DNA of 60,459 nt from Streptomyces tateyamensis. Lineage in GTDB: Bacteria; Actinomycetota; Actinomycetes; Streptomycetales; Streptomycetaceae. Within the stretch, counting starts at the first letter, position 1. The number at the start of each line of letters is the position of its first letter. The stretch covers positions 53,851-114,309 of the forward strand of contig NZ_PYBW01000074.1 in NCBI RefSeq assembly GCF_003205575.1, given 5' to 3'. Below the pieces are notes generated by a model. It did not search any database, was not told the DNA's origin, and saw only the letters and a program-made list of their open reading frames with translations. This document shows positions 33,135 through 41,059 of this stretch, piece after piece. Both the position numbers and the translations under genes were made by a program.

Positions 33135-33719
33135 GTGGCTGAGGATGAGGGGGGCTCGCCGTACTCCGACGGCGACGACCACGGTGCAGCGGACGACGAG
33201 TTCGCCACCGTGGTCCTTGACGAGGCGTTCGTCCGCTCCGCCGCGGTGCACGAGCCGAGTGCCAGGGAGCGTCAGCTCGCCGCAGCGGAAGCCCGCAGCG
33301 AGCTCGAACCCGGCTCGCCGGCCTGGGCCAGGGAGCCGGGCGGCGACCACTACGAGGGCGTGCCGCTGGAGCTGCGCCCGCACCCGCTCGGGCTCGAGGA
33401 CGACCGGATCTACACCGACCCCTGGGTCGGCGCCCCCGGCCGCCGGCGTCGCGCGGTGCGCTGGCCCGGCTACGCCACCCGGACCGACTGCACGGGCCGC
33501 CAGGTCGCCCAGCAGCGCTGGCACCGGCCGCTGGCCTGGGTGCTGGTGATCGTGATGGGCGTCAGCCTGGTGGCCGTGGCGGTGGCCGCGGTCTACCGCG
33601 GCGGCGGTGGGCTGCCCGGCCGCCAGCCGGCCGTGGGTACCAGCGGACCGGCCTCGCCGGCCCCCACCGGGGTGCATGCCTACCCGGCCGGCCTGCCGGT
33701 GCTGCAACCGGCCGGATGA
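33135..33719 (+). CDS. Single-pass membrane protein with N-terminal acidic FVR motif, paralogous to its neighbour
   Basis: 194 residues from the GTG at 33135, which has TACGCT (33122-33127) 7 nt upstream and so looks leaderless. The acidic cytoplasmic N-terminus contains DDEFATVVLDEAFVRSA and ARERQL. One membrane helix lies near residues 133-157 (LAWVLVIVMGVSLVAVAVAAV), followed by a short Pro/Gly-rich outer tail. The next gene carries almost the same N-terminal motif. I recognise no enzymatic domain. Streptomyces genomes have two such genes after proA; the pairing suggests a joint envelope function, which is inference. Confidence 0.75.
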   Translation: MAEDEGGSPYSDGDDHGAADDEFATVVLDEAFVRSAAVHEPSARERQLAAAEARSELEPGSPAWAREPGGDHYEGVPLELRPHPLGLEDDRIYTDPWVGAPGRRRRAVRWPGYATRTDCTGRQVAQQRWHRPLAWVLVIVMGVSLVAVAVAAVYRGGGGLPGRQPAVGTSGPASPAPTGVHAYPAGLPVLQPAG

Positions 33720-33791
33720 GGTCTGCCCGCGGGCAGGAAAGCCGCTTCCCGAGCCTCGTACCGGGCGGCGTCCCGGTTCTACCCTTGATGT

Positions 33792-34865
33792 ATGGGTGAC
33801 CCGGGTGAGCCTCCGGAGGGTGTGCCCGAGGGCGGTTCCGGAAGCGATGACGAGTACCGATCCGTCGTCTTCGACGAGTCGTTCGTCCGCGCTGCCCGGA
33901 TCACCGAACTGTCCGCGGACGAGCGCCTCGGCGGCCACGTGCCGCGGGCGATCCGGCACAAGTTCGGCCTCGGCGCGCTGGCCTCCCTGCCCCGCCAGGC
34001 GGTCACCCTGCTGCTCCTGGTGGTGCTGGCCTTCGGCGCCGCGGTCTACTTCGGCGTCACGGCCCCGCAGCACGAGGCCGCGCGCGGCGGCGGCACCCAG
34101 CTGACCGCCCAGCTGACCGCGCTGACCGCTCCGCAGGCGCCGCCCGCGGCCGATCCGAACAACCCGTTCGGCACCCTGCCGGCCACCGCCGGTTACGCCG
34201 ACGGCAGCGCGGGCCTGGGCCTGCCCGTGCCCACCACCGGGACCACCCACTTCAGCCAGACCCAGGTCGCGGCCGCGCTGGACACCGTGCGGCGCTACCT
34301 GGAGGCCTCCGAGCTGACCGCCTCGGTGCTGGTCCAGGGCGAGACGGCGCAGGTGCGCCAGCTGCTCGCGCCGGCCGAGCAGAGCCAGTTCGACGCGGCC
34401 ACGGCCGCCCCGGCCGACGACCAGCACCACGCGGTGACCGGCTGGATGGTCCGGTTCGACCCGATGAAGGTCGCGCTGGCCAGCAACACCGTGAAGGTGG
34501 CCGGCTCGGTCAGCTTCACCGAGCTGGACCCGGGCACCCTGGAGATCACCGGCGACCACACCCTGGTGTACGCGCTGCGCCCGGCGGGCGCGCCCGGCGC
34601 GGGTCCGGTCAGCCTCTACACGGTCCGCCGCGAGGTCCGGTTCGACGTGGACCACAATGACGTCGCCTACGCCCAGCTGCGCCTGGTCGACTCGGTGGAG
34701 CAGGCCGGCCCCAGCCCGTGCGGCGCCGCCCAGGCCGAGTACCTGCAGCCGCAGGCCTTCGGGGCCGCCGGGGCCCCCGCCGCCAGCCCCGGGGCGGTCA
34801 ATCCGGCCGACCACGCGCACCCGGCCTGGCAGTCCTGCGCGGTGCTGGCGAGCCCCAAGGGCTGA
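33792..34865 (+). CDS. Single-pass membrane protein with large extracytoplasmic domain and N-terminal FVR motif
   Basis: 357 residues from the ATG at 33792, with TACCCT (33780-33785) 6 nt upstream. Its N-terminus repeats the motif of the previous protein: DDEYRSVVFDESFVRAA, then SADERLG. A membrane helix lies at about residues 67-90 (AVTLLLLVVLAFGAAVYFGV). The remaining ~265 residues lie outside the cell, begin with a Thr/Ala/Pro-rich linker and contain a domain with VRRYLEASELTASVLVQGE and VRREVRFDVDHNDVAYAQL. No catalytic motif is recognised. The shared N-terminus suggests a common cytoplasmic partner for both proteins. Confidence 0.82.
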   Translation: MGDPGEPPEGVPEGGSGSDDEYRSVVFDESFVRAARITELSADERLGGHVPRAIRHKFGLGALASLPRQAVTLLLLVVLAFGAAVYFGVTAPQHEAARGGGTQLTAQLTALTAPQAPPAADPNNPFGTLPATAGYADGSAGLGLPVPTTGTTHFSQTQVAAALDTVRRYLEASELTASVLVQGETAQVRQLLAPAEQSQFDAATAAPADDQHHAVTGWMVRFDPMKVALASNTVKVAGSVSFTELDPGTLEITGDHTLVYALRPAGAPGAGPVSLYTVRREVRFDVDHNDVAYAQLRLVDSVEQAGPSPCGAAQAEYLQPQAFGAAGAPAASPGAVNPADHAHPAWQSCAVLASPKG

Positions 34866-34881
34866 GCGCCGGCGCCACTGC

Positions 34882-34916
34882 CCCGGGTGCGGCCCGGCGA
34901 GCGGGCCGCACCCGGG
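34882..34916. terminator. Bidirectional terminator between convergent genes
   Basis: A perfect 15-bp inverted repeat (34882-34896 and 34902-34916) with a 5-nt loop, centred between the stops of the membrane protein gene and the convergent M48 peptidase gene. Confidence 0.8.
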
Positions 34917-34922
34917 CGGGTG

Positions 34923-36002
34923 TCACTTCTGCTCGGCGTCCTCGGGGGTGCCGCCGGTGCCGCCGCCGGCCGGGCCGCGGGCGCCGGTGAAGGTGTCGCG
35001 CAGCTTGCCGCCGACCGTGCCGGCACCGTCCGCGATGTCCTTGAGCAGGTTGAACAGCGGGTCCTTGCTCTCCTTGATGGACTTGCCGTAGGAGTCGGCC
35101 GCGGCCTTCCACTGGTCGGAGACCTTGGCCTCGCCGTCGTCGGTCCGCAGCGGGTAGGCGCCGGCCAGGATCGAGCGGTACTCCTCGCTCTCCGACCACT
35201 GCTTGAGTTTGGCCACCCGGACCACCGCGAACGGGTGGGTCTGCGGCAGCACCTGGAGCAGCTTGAGGGCGCTGTCGCGCAGGTCGCCGGCCTTCTCGTA
35301 CTCCGCGGCCTGCTCCAGGAAGGCGTCCACGTTCATCTCGCCCAGGTTGTGGCCGCCGGCCAGCTTCATCAGCCCGCGCATCGAGGCCTGGGGGTCCTGG
35401 CCGGCCAGCAGGCCGGCCCGGTCGCAGGAGAGTTCGGCCTTGCGGAACCACTCCTTGAGCGCGGTGACCAGGGCCATGATGGCCAGGTTGCCGAGCGGCA
35501 GCCAGCCCAGCCGGGTGGCCAGGCCGCTCAGGATCAGCATCATCGTGCGGTACACCGCGTGGCCGGACATCGCGTGGCCGACCTCGTGGCCGACCACCGC
35601 GCGCAGCTCCTCCTCGTCCAGCAGCTCCACCAGGCCGGTGGTCAGCACGATCACCGGGGTGTCCATCCCGATGCACATCGCGTTGACGGTCGGGTCCTGG
35701 GTCACGAAGAGGTCCGGGACCTTCTCCAGGTCCAGCACGTAGGCCGCGTCCCGGACCATGTTGTAGATCTCGGGGTACTGGCGCTCCGAGGTCTTCACCG
35801 CGGTGGCCAGGAACATCAGCCGCACGCTGCGCTCGGAGACCAGGCCGGCCAGCTTCTTTATCACGTCGTCGAAGCCGGTCAGCCTGCGCAGGGCGACCAG
35901 CGCCGAGCGGTCGGCCGGGTGCTCCCAGGCCCGGGTGGAGATCCCGGGGAAACGCTTGCGGCGGCGGCTCGGGGTGCCGGCGGCCTGAGTCGGATCGGTC
36001 AT
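34923..36002 (-). CDS. M48-family zinc metallopeptidase (HtpX-like)
   Basis: 359 residues. The zinc site HEVGH lies in AVVGHEVGHAMSGHAVYR, with the downstream glutamate helix around AELSCDRAGLL. Preceding segments are typical of actinobacterial M48 peptidases (VTQDPTVNAMCIGMDTPVIVLTTGLVELL). A hydrophobic stretch (MLILSGLATRLGWLPLGNLAIMALVTAL) may associate with the membrane. The acidic tail is Gly/Thr-rich. It probably takes part in membrane protein quality control, by family analogy. An AGGAGG ribosome site precedes the ATG on the minus strand. Confidence 0.9.
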   Translation of the reverse strand: MTDPTQAAGTPSRRRKRFPGISTRAWEHPADRSALVALRRLTGFDDVIKKLAGLVSERSVRLMFLATAVKTSERQYPEIYNMVRDAAYVLDLEKVPDLFVTQDPTVNAMCIGMDTPVIVLTTGLVELLDEEELRAVVGHEVGHAMSGHAVYRTMMLILSGLATRLGWLPLGNLAIMALVTALKEWFRKAELSCDRAGLLAGQDPQASMRGLMKLAGGHNLGEMNVDAFLEQAAEYEKAGDLRDSALKLLQVLPQTHPFAVVRVAKLKQWSESEEYRSILAGAYPLRTDDGEAKVSDQWKAAADSYGKSIKESKDPLFNLLKDIADGAGTVGGKLRDTFTGARGPAGGGTGGTPEDAEQK

Positions 36003-36194
36003 GTGCGTAGTCCTCCTGCTCGCAGCAGGTCCCGGCCCGGTGCCGGCCCCCGCCCCTGAAACTCGTCAACGTCCGCGTGCGCGCACTCGTCCCCGCAGCA
36101 GCGTACGACGCCGCGGGGGCGGTGCCATCGGGCGGTGCACCGCGGGCCTAAGCTGATTGCCCGAACTGCGCCACCCCTTCCGAGGAGCCCTCCG

Positions 36195-36341
36195 ATGCCG
36201 CACAGCGCCCTGGTGACCCTGGCCGAGCCGATCTCTCCCGGCACGGGTCCGGGCCTGTTCCTGCGCCTGGTGGTGGCCGCGTCGATCGTGGGCGTACTGC
36301 TGCTGGTCTGGATCCTGGCCCGGGCCGGCCGCAGCAACTGA
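36195..36341 (+). CDS. Small single-pass membrane protein
   Basis: 48 residues: a short N-terminus, one membrane helix (LFLRLVVAASIVGVLLLVWIL) and a basic end ARAGRSN. CGAGGAG lies 7 nt before the ATG at 36195, and TAAGCT at 36149-36154 could be its -10 box. The in-frame upstream start at 36135 precedes that promoter. The size and hydrophobicity suggest a membrane regulator or assembly factor, but the function is unknown. Confidence 0.65.
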   Translation: MPHSALVTLAEPISPGTGPGLFLRLVVAASIVGVLLLVWILARAGRSN

Positions 36342-36482
36342 GCCTGCGCCGGCCTCACCCGTAGTCAGACGCGGGGAGCCGCCGCGCGGTTGCGCGGGCG
36401 GGCCCCGTACGATGAGCGCGCGGGTCGCCCCGGTCGCCGGGTCCCGTGTCCTGGCCCCCACCGAGTCGAGAAGGCCCACCAC

Positions 36483-36617
36483 ATGACCAACGCCCTGACC
36501 GTCCTGGCCGAGGGAAGCAACCACCAGAGCCTCAGCCCGGCGCTGACCGGTGGCAGCGCGCTGTTCATCCTGCTGCTGCTGCTCTTCATCACGACCCGCT
36601 TCAACCGGGACCGCTGA
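36483..36617 (+). CDS. Small single-pass membrane protein
   Basis: 44 residues beginning MTNALTVLAEGSNHQS, with one membrane helix (GSALFILLLLLFITTRF) and a basic end NRDR. GAGAAGG lies about 8 nt before the ATG, and TACGAT at 36408-36413 is a plausible -10 box. It has the same design as the small gene 140 bp upstream: a short outside N-terminus, one helix and a basic cytoplasmic tail. The function is unknown. It precedes nadD. Confidence 0.65.
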   Translation: MTNALTVLAEGSNHQSLSPALTGGSALFILLLLLFITTRFNRDR

Positions 36618-36728
36618 GCCCCTGCCGCCCGCCCCGGGCGGGGCGTCCGCCGGGTGCGGGCGCTCCCCCCAGGGCAGTCGGGACTGCGGGAGCGGTGGTC
36701 CGCCGAGGGTCGGCTAGGGTGTGGCGCC

Positions 36729-37337
36729 ATGGGAGAGAGCACGAAGGGCCGAAAGCGCCTCGGTGTGATGGGCGGCACCTTCGACCCGATCCACCACGGC
36801 CACCTGGTCGCGGCCAGTGAGGTCGCCAGCGCCTTCCAGCTGGACGAGGTGATCTTCGTCCCGACCGGCCAGCCGTGGCAGAAGACCGGCCGCGAGGTCT
36901 CCTCGGCCGAGGACCGCTACCTGATGACGGTGATCGCCACCGCCGAGAACCCGCAGTTCTCGGTCAGCCGGATCGACATCGACCGCCAGGGTCTGACCTA
37001 CACCGTGGACACCCTGCGCGAGCTGCGGGCCCAGCACCCCGACGCGGACCTGTTCTTCATCACCGGCGCCGACGCGCTGGCCCAGATCCTCTCCTGGCGC
37101 GACGTCGAGGAGCTTTTCTCGCTCGCCCACTTCATCGGCTGCACCCGGCCGGGGCACACTCTGACGGATGCCGGGCTGCCGGTCGGCGGGGTCTCGCTGG
37201 TCGAGGTGCCGGCGCTGGCCATCTCCTCCACCGACTGCCGGCTGCGGGTCGCCAAGGGCGCCCCGGTCTGGTACCTGGTGCCGGACGGGGTGGTGCGCTA
37301 CATCGACAAGCGGGCGCTCTACCGCGACGCCGGCTGA
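36729..37337 (+). CDS. nadD: Nicotinate-mononucleotide adenylyltransferase
   Basis: 202 residues. It adenylates NaMN to deamido-NAD in NAD synthesis. The nucleotidyltransferase signature GVMGGTFDPIHHGHLVAA lies at the N-terminus, FFITGADALAQILSWRD in the middle and ISSTDCRLRVAKG near the end, as in NadD. The ATG at 36729 stands 8 nt after a TAGGGT box (36715-36720), suggesting a leaderless start. It is followed by the LytR-C gene and rsfS, as in other streptomycetes. Confidence 0.95.
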   Translation: MGESTKGRKRLGVMGGTFDPIHHGHLVAASEVASAFQLDEVIFVPTGQPWQKTGREVSSAEDRYLMTVIATAENPQFSVSRIDIDRQGLTYTVDTLRELRAQHPDADLFFITGADALAQILSWRDVEELFSLAHFIGCTRPGHTLTDAGLPVGGVSLVEVPALAISSTDCRLRVAKGAPVWYLVPDGVVRYIDKRALYRDAG

Positions 37338-37374
37338 GCTGGTCAGACACGGCAAGACCGAGAGGGACGACGGC

Positions 37375-39241
37375 GTGACCGGAACGGCAGACCGCAACGG
37401 GCCCGAGGACGGCGACTGGTCCACCGGGCACTACCCGCACGCCCAACCGCAGCAACAGCAGCAGCAGCCGTACGGCTACGAGCAGCAGGGCTACTACGAG
37501 CAGGCCCCGCAGCAGGGGTACGGGTACGAGCAGCAGCCCGGCTACTACGAGCAGGGCTACCAGCAGGCGGAGTACCAGCAGTCCGAGTACCCGCAGGGCT
37601 ACCAGCAGCCACAGCAGGAGTCGGTCTACCAGCCGCAGGGCTACCAGCAGCCGGAGTACCAGGAGTACCAGCAGCCCGAGTACCCGCAGGCGTACCAGGG
37701 CGGCTACGAGCAGCAGGGCTACCAGCAGCCCGAGTACCCGCAGGGTTACCAGGGCGGCTACCCGGACCAGGGCTACCAGCAGGCCGCCCCGCCGGCCGCG
37801 CCCCCCCGCGCCCGCCCCTGCCGCGGCAGCCGCCGCCGGGCCCGCCCCGGCGCCCGCCCCGCCCCGGCCGCGCTCGGCCCCGGGTACCGGGCCGGCCGCC
37901 GCGCCGGAGCCTGCCGAGGAGCCCTCGGAGCAGGTCGGGGGCCGCCGCAACCTCGCCAAGCAGGCCGCCCGCGGCGACCAGGACTCCTACCAGACGGGCG
38001 AGTTCACCTTCGTCGACGAACCGGCGGAGGAGACCGAGGACGTCATCGACTGGCTGAAGTTCGCCGAGTCGCGCACCGAGCTCCGCGCCGAACGCCGCCG
38101 CCGGCTGCGCAACCGGCTGGTCGGCGCCGTGGTGGCGCTGGCCCTGGTGGCCGGCGGCACGGCCGGCTACCTCTGGTACACCGGGGCGATCGGCGGCCAG
38201 ACCGCCGCCAAGGCCACCGGCGGCCGCAACGTGGTCGTGGTGCACCTGCACGACCTGCAGGGCAAGGTCAGCTCGGTGCTGCTGGTCAACGACGCGGGCG
38301 GCAACAAGGCCTCGGTGCTGCTGCTGCCGGACAACCTGCAGCTGCCCTCCACCGGCGACTCGGCCACCACCGCGATGAGCGACGCGCTGACCAACCTGGG
38401 CTCCGCGCCGACCCGGGACGCGCTGGCCACCCTGCTGGGCGCCCCGGTGAGCGGCACCTGGCGGCTGGACACCCCGTACCTGCAGCTGCTGGTCGCCCAG
38501 TTGGGCGGTCTCACGATGGACACCAACGCCCAGCTGACCGGTCCGGACGGCAAGGTGCTGGTGGACAAGGGCAGCCGGCGGATGCTCACCGGCCAGGCCG
38601 CGGTGGCCTACGCCACCTACCAGGCACCGGGCGAGAGCCGCGACGCCCAGCTGGCCCGGTTCGGCGCGGTGCTGGCCGCGGTGGTCAAGGCGATGCCCAC
38701 CGCGCTGTCCGACGCCACCGACGACGTGCACAAGATGGGCGCGGTGCTCGACCCCTCGCTGCCGGAGCAGGCGCTGGCCGGGCTGCTGGCCCAGCTCGCC
38801 GGCCGGGCCGGTGCGGGCCGCCTGACCACCAGCGAGCTGCCGGTGCGGACCGACGGCACGGTGGACGAGGCCAAGGCCGCGCCGCTGGTCAAGGACGTGC
38901 TGGGCAGCACCGTGCACACCGCGGCCGCGACCGCCGGCCCGGCCCGGGTGAGCATCCAGGACGCCACCGGCACCGCGGGCGGCACCGACAGCCCGGCGGT
39001 CGCCGCCCAGGCCCAGGTGGTCAACGCGGGCCTGACCTTCGTGCCCGGCGGCGGCAAGGTCGCCGCCCAGCCGAGCAGCGAGATCCACTACAGCGACGAC
39101 ACCCGGGCGGACGCGGCCCGATCGCTGGCCACCACGCTGGGCCTGCCGGCGACCGCCGTGAAGAAGGTCACCGACGCCCAGACCACCGACCTGGTGCTGG
39201 TGGTCGGCAAGGACTACCAGGCACCCAAGCCGCAGCAGTAG
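37375..39241 (+). pseudogene. LCP/LytR_C cell-envelope protein gene with reading frame broken by one extra C in a C7 tract
   Basis: From the GTG at 37375 the frame encodes an N-terminal segment made of Tyr/Gln/Gly repeats (GYQQPEYPQGYQ-like, to about 37780). After the C7 run at 37801-37807 the protein-like frame shifts by one base: a Pro/Ala linker, GGRRNLAKQAARGDQDSYQ, TGEFTFVDEPAEETEDVIDW, a membrane helix (VGAVVALALVAGGTAGYLWY, near 38120-38180), an LCP-like domain and a LytR_C domain that ends LVLVVGKDYQAPKPQQ at 39241. Six Cs would restore one ORF of about 620 codons. No good start lies between the tract and the helix. The LCP part lacks the usual catalytic Arg pattern. A sequencing error, slippage or true inactivation are all possible. 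Confidence 0.8.
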
Positions 39242-39347
39242 CGCACCCGGACCCCCGGCCGCGGCGATTCCGCAAGGCCGGGGGGTCCGGCTCCGGTGGC
39301 GTGAGATCCTGGACAGGAACCCTAGGCAACCGAGTCGGAAGAACACC

Positions 39348-39791
39348 GTGACCGCAACCGAACACTCGCAGGAACTCATCAACGTCGCCGCCCAGGCGGC
39401 CGCCGACAAGCTCGCGCACAACGTGATCGCCTTCGACGTCAGCGACGTGCTGTCGATCACCGACGCCTTCGTGATCGCCTCGGCCGCCAACGACCGCCAG
39501 GTCAAGGCGATCGCCGAGGAGATCGAGGACCAGCTGCGCGAGCAGCTGGACGTCAAGCCGGTGCGCCGCGAGGGCGAGCGCGACGGCCGCTGGATCCTGC
39601 TGGACTACCTGGACATCGTGGTGCACGTCCAGCACGCCGAGGAGCGGTCCTTCTACTCGCTGGACCGGCTCTGGAAGGACTGCCCCGAGCTGCCGCTGCC
39701 CGCGGACGCGCTGGCCACCCGCAACCGCCCCGAGGACGCGGCCACCGACGAGGCGGGCAACGCGGTCGGCTTCATCCAGGACTTCAGCTGA
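39348..39791 (+). CDS. rsfS: Ribosomal silencing factor RsfS
   Basis: 147 residues. It binds L14 and blocks joining of the ribosomal subunits under starvation. The family core is visible: HNVIAFDVSDVLSITDAFVI, ASAANDRQVKAIAEEIED and DGRWILLDYLDIVVHVQH. The C-terminal ~30 residues are an actinobacterial extension. The start is the GTG at 39348. The stop overlaps the next gene's apparent CTG start (CTGA). It is in the conserved nadD-LytR_C-rsfS-phosphatase order. Confidence 0.95.
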   Translation: MTATEHSQELINVAAQAAADKLAHNVIAFDVSDVLSITDAFVIASAANDRQVKAIAEEIEDQLREQLDVKPVRREGERDGRWILLDYLDIVVHVQHAEERSFYSLDRLWKDCPELPLPADALATRNRPEDAATDEAGNAVGFIQDFS

Positions 39792-40435
39792 CCAGCCGCG
39801 CGGGGGGACCGCGGATCGTCTTCTGGCGGCACGGCCAGACCTCCTGGAACCTGGAGTCCCGGTTCCAGGGCAGCACCGACATCCCGCTGACCGAGACCGG
39901 TCTGGCCCAGGCCCAGCGGGCGGCCCGGCTGCTCGCGGGGCTGCGGCCCGACCTGCTGATCTCCTCCGACCTGAGCCGGGCGTCGGCCACCGCGGCCGAG
40001 CTGGCCCGGTTGACCGACCTGGAGGTGCAGCAGTACGAGGGCCTGCGGGAGACGTACGCGGGCAGCTGGCAGGGCCTGACCCACGCCGAGATCAAGGCCC
40101 GCTACCCGCAGGAGTACGCCGCCTTCGGCCGCGGCGAGCCGGTGCGCCGCGGCGGCGGCGAGCTGAGTACCGAGGTGGCCGACCGCTCGGTGCCGCTGGT
40201 GCTGGCGGCCGCGGAGAAGCTGCCGGAGGCGGGCACCCTGGTCGTGGTCAGCCACGGTGGGACGATCCGCACCATGCTGGGCCGGCTGCTCGACCTGGCG
40301 CCGGAGCAGTGGGAGAGCCTGGGCGGGCTGTCCAACTGCTGCTGGTCGGTGCTGGGCCAGGGGGCCCGCGGCTGGCGGCTGCTGGAGCACAACGCGGGCA
40401 GCCTGCCCGAGCCGGTGATCGGCGACGACACCTGA
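39788..40435 (+). CDS. Histidine phosphatase family protein (phosphoglycerate-mutase-like), apparent CTG start
   Basis: 215 residues if read from the CTG at 39788. The catalytic motif FWRHGQTSWNLESRFQG lies at residues ~12-28, with VVVSHGGTIRTMLGRL near residue 153 for the second histidine. There is no ATG, GTG or TTG in frame before the RHG motif; the next conventional start is a TTG at 40010, which would delete the catalytic histidine. The CTG overlaps the rsfS stop as CTGA, mirroring the common ATGA coupling. It is probably a small-molecule phosphatase; the substrate is unknown. Confidence 0.85.
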   Translation: MTSRAGGPRIVFWRHGQTSWNLESRFQGSTDIPLTETGLAQAQRAARLLAGLRPDLLISSDLSRASATAAELARLTDLEVQQYEGLRETYAGSWQGLTHAEIKARYPQEYAAFGRGEPVRRGGGELSTEVADRSVPLVLAAAEKLPEAGTLVVVSHGGTIRTMLGRLLDLAPEQWESLGGLSNCCWSVLGQGARGWRLLEHNAGSLPEPVIGDDT

Positions 40436-40460
40436 GCGAGCCGCAGCTCGCGGGCGGGAT

Positions 40461-40490
40461 TTCGTCATTCCGGGCCTGACCAGCTAGAGT
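40461..40490 (+). promoter_or_regulatory. Promoter of the first tRNA-Ala gene
   Basis: TTCGTC (40461-40466), 18-bp spacer, TAGAGT (40485-40490), about 55 nt upstream of the tRNA. The -10 matches the vegetative sigma consensus of streptomycetes. Confidence 0.6.
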
Positions 40491-40546
40491 CTTCCTCGTT
40501 CGCAGGAGAGAACGCGGCCCACCGGGCGGCGAGGCTCCTCGAGTGC

Positions 40547-40619
<73 letters not shown>

Positions 40620-40656
40620 CTCCGCACCAGCGGTCCACCAGGGCCGTGCGTGTCGC

Positions 40657-40729
<73 letters not shown>

Positions 40730-40737
40730 CAACAGTT

Positions 40738-40770
40738 GAAGGGCCGTTTCCCATCGGGAAGCGGCCCTTC
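40738..40770 (+). terminator. Terminator after tRNA-Ala copy 2
   Basis: 15-bp arms with one G-T pair (40738-40752 and 40756-40770) and a 3-nt loop. Confidence 0.75.
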
Positions 40771-40840
40771 GGCGTTCCGTGCCGCAGGCCCCCCGGGCCC
40801 GGGCCCGCGGCGGGGCCGGGGGCCCGGGCCCGGAAACGGA

Positions 40841-40871
40841 TTCGTGAAGCACCCGGCAGACCGTGTAAAGT
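40841..40871 (+). promoter_or_regulatory. Candidate promoter of tRNA-Ala copy 3
   Basis: TTCGTG (40841-40846), 19-bp spacer, TAAAGT (40866-40871) in the gap between copies 2 and 3. The gap begins with a very GC-rich stretch and ends AT-rich, including two AAAAAT tracts just before the tRNA. The start for copy 3 is therefore probably independent. Confidence 0.4.
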
Positions 40872-40931
40872 AAGACATGTCGCCGCGGGAAACCGGGGGC
40901 GGCAAAAATATGCACGGCAAAAATTTCACAT

Positions 40932-41004
<73 letters not shown>

Positions 41005-41010
41005 CGCGTA

Positions 41011-41046
41011 CGAAGGGCCGCCTCCCGTCAGGGAGGCGGCCCTTCG
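41011..41046. terminator. Terminator after tRNA-Ala copy 3, shared with the convergent MFS gene
   Basis: A perfect 16-bp inverted repeat (41011-41026 and 41031-41046) with a 4-nt loop. Its outer arm sequence resembles the terminator after copy 2, suggesting the tRNA-terminator unit was duplicated. Confidence 0.8.
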
Positions 41047-41059
41047 GCTGTGCCGGGCG

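Noticed and set aside
37808..39351. Continuation of the 37375 reading frame past the C7 tract to 39351
   Set aside because: After the tract this frame is Arg/Gly/Pro-rich shadow sequence. The parallel frame carries a membrane helix and LCP/LytR_C domains, so the frame break is the better explanation.
40771..40840. Possible small gene or structured RNA in the G/C-only stretch between tRNA copies
   Set aside because: It is a run of GGGCCC-type sequence with no start codon, ribosome site or stable specific fold that I can defend.
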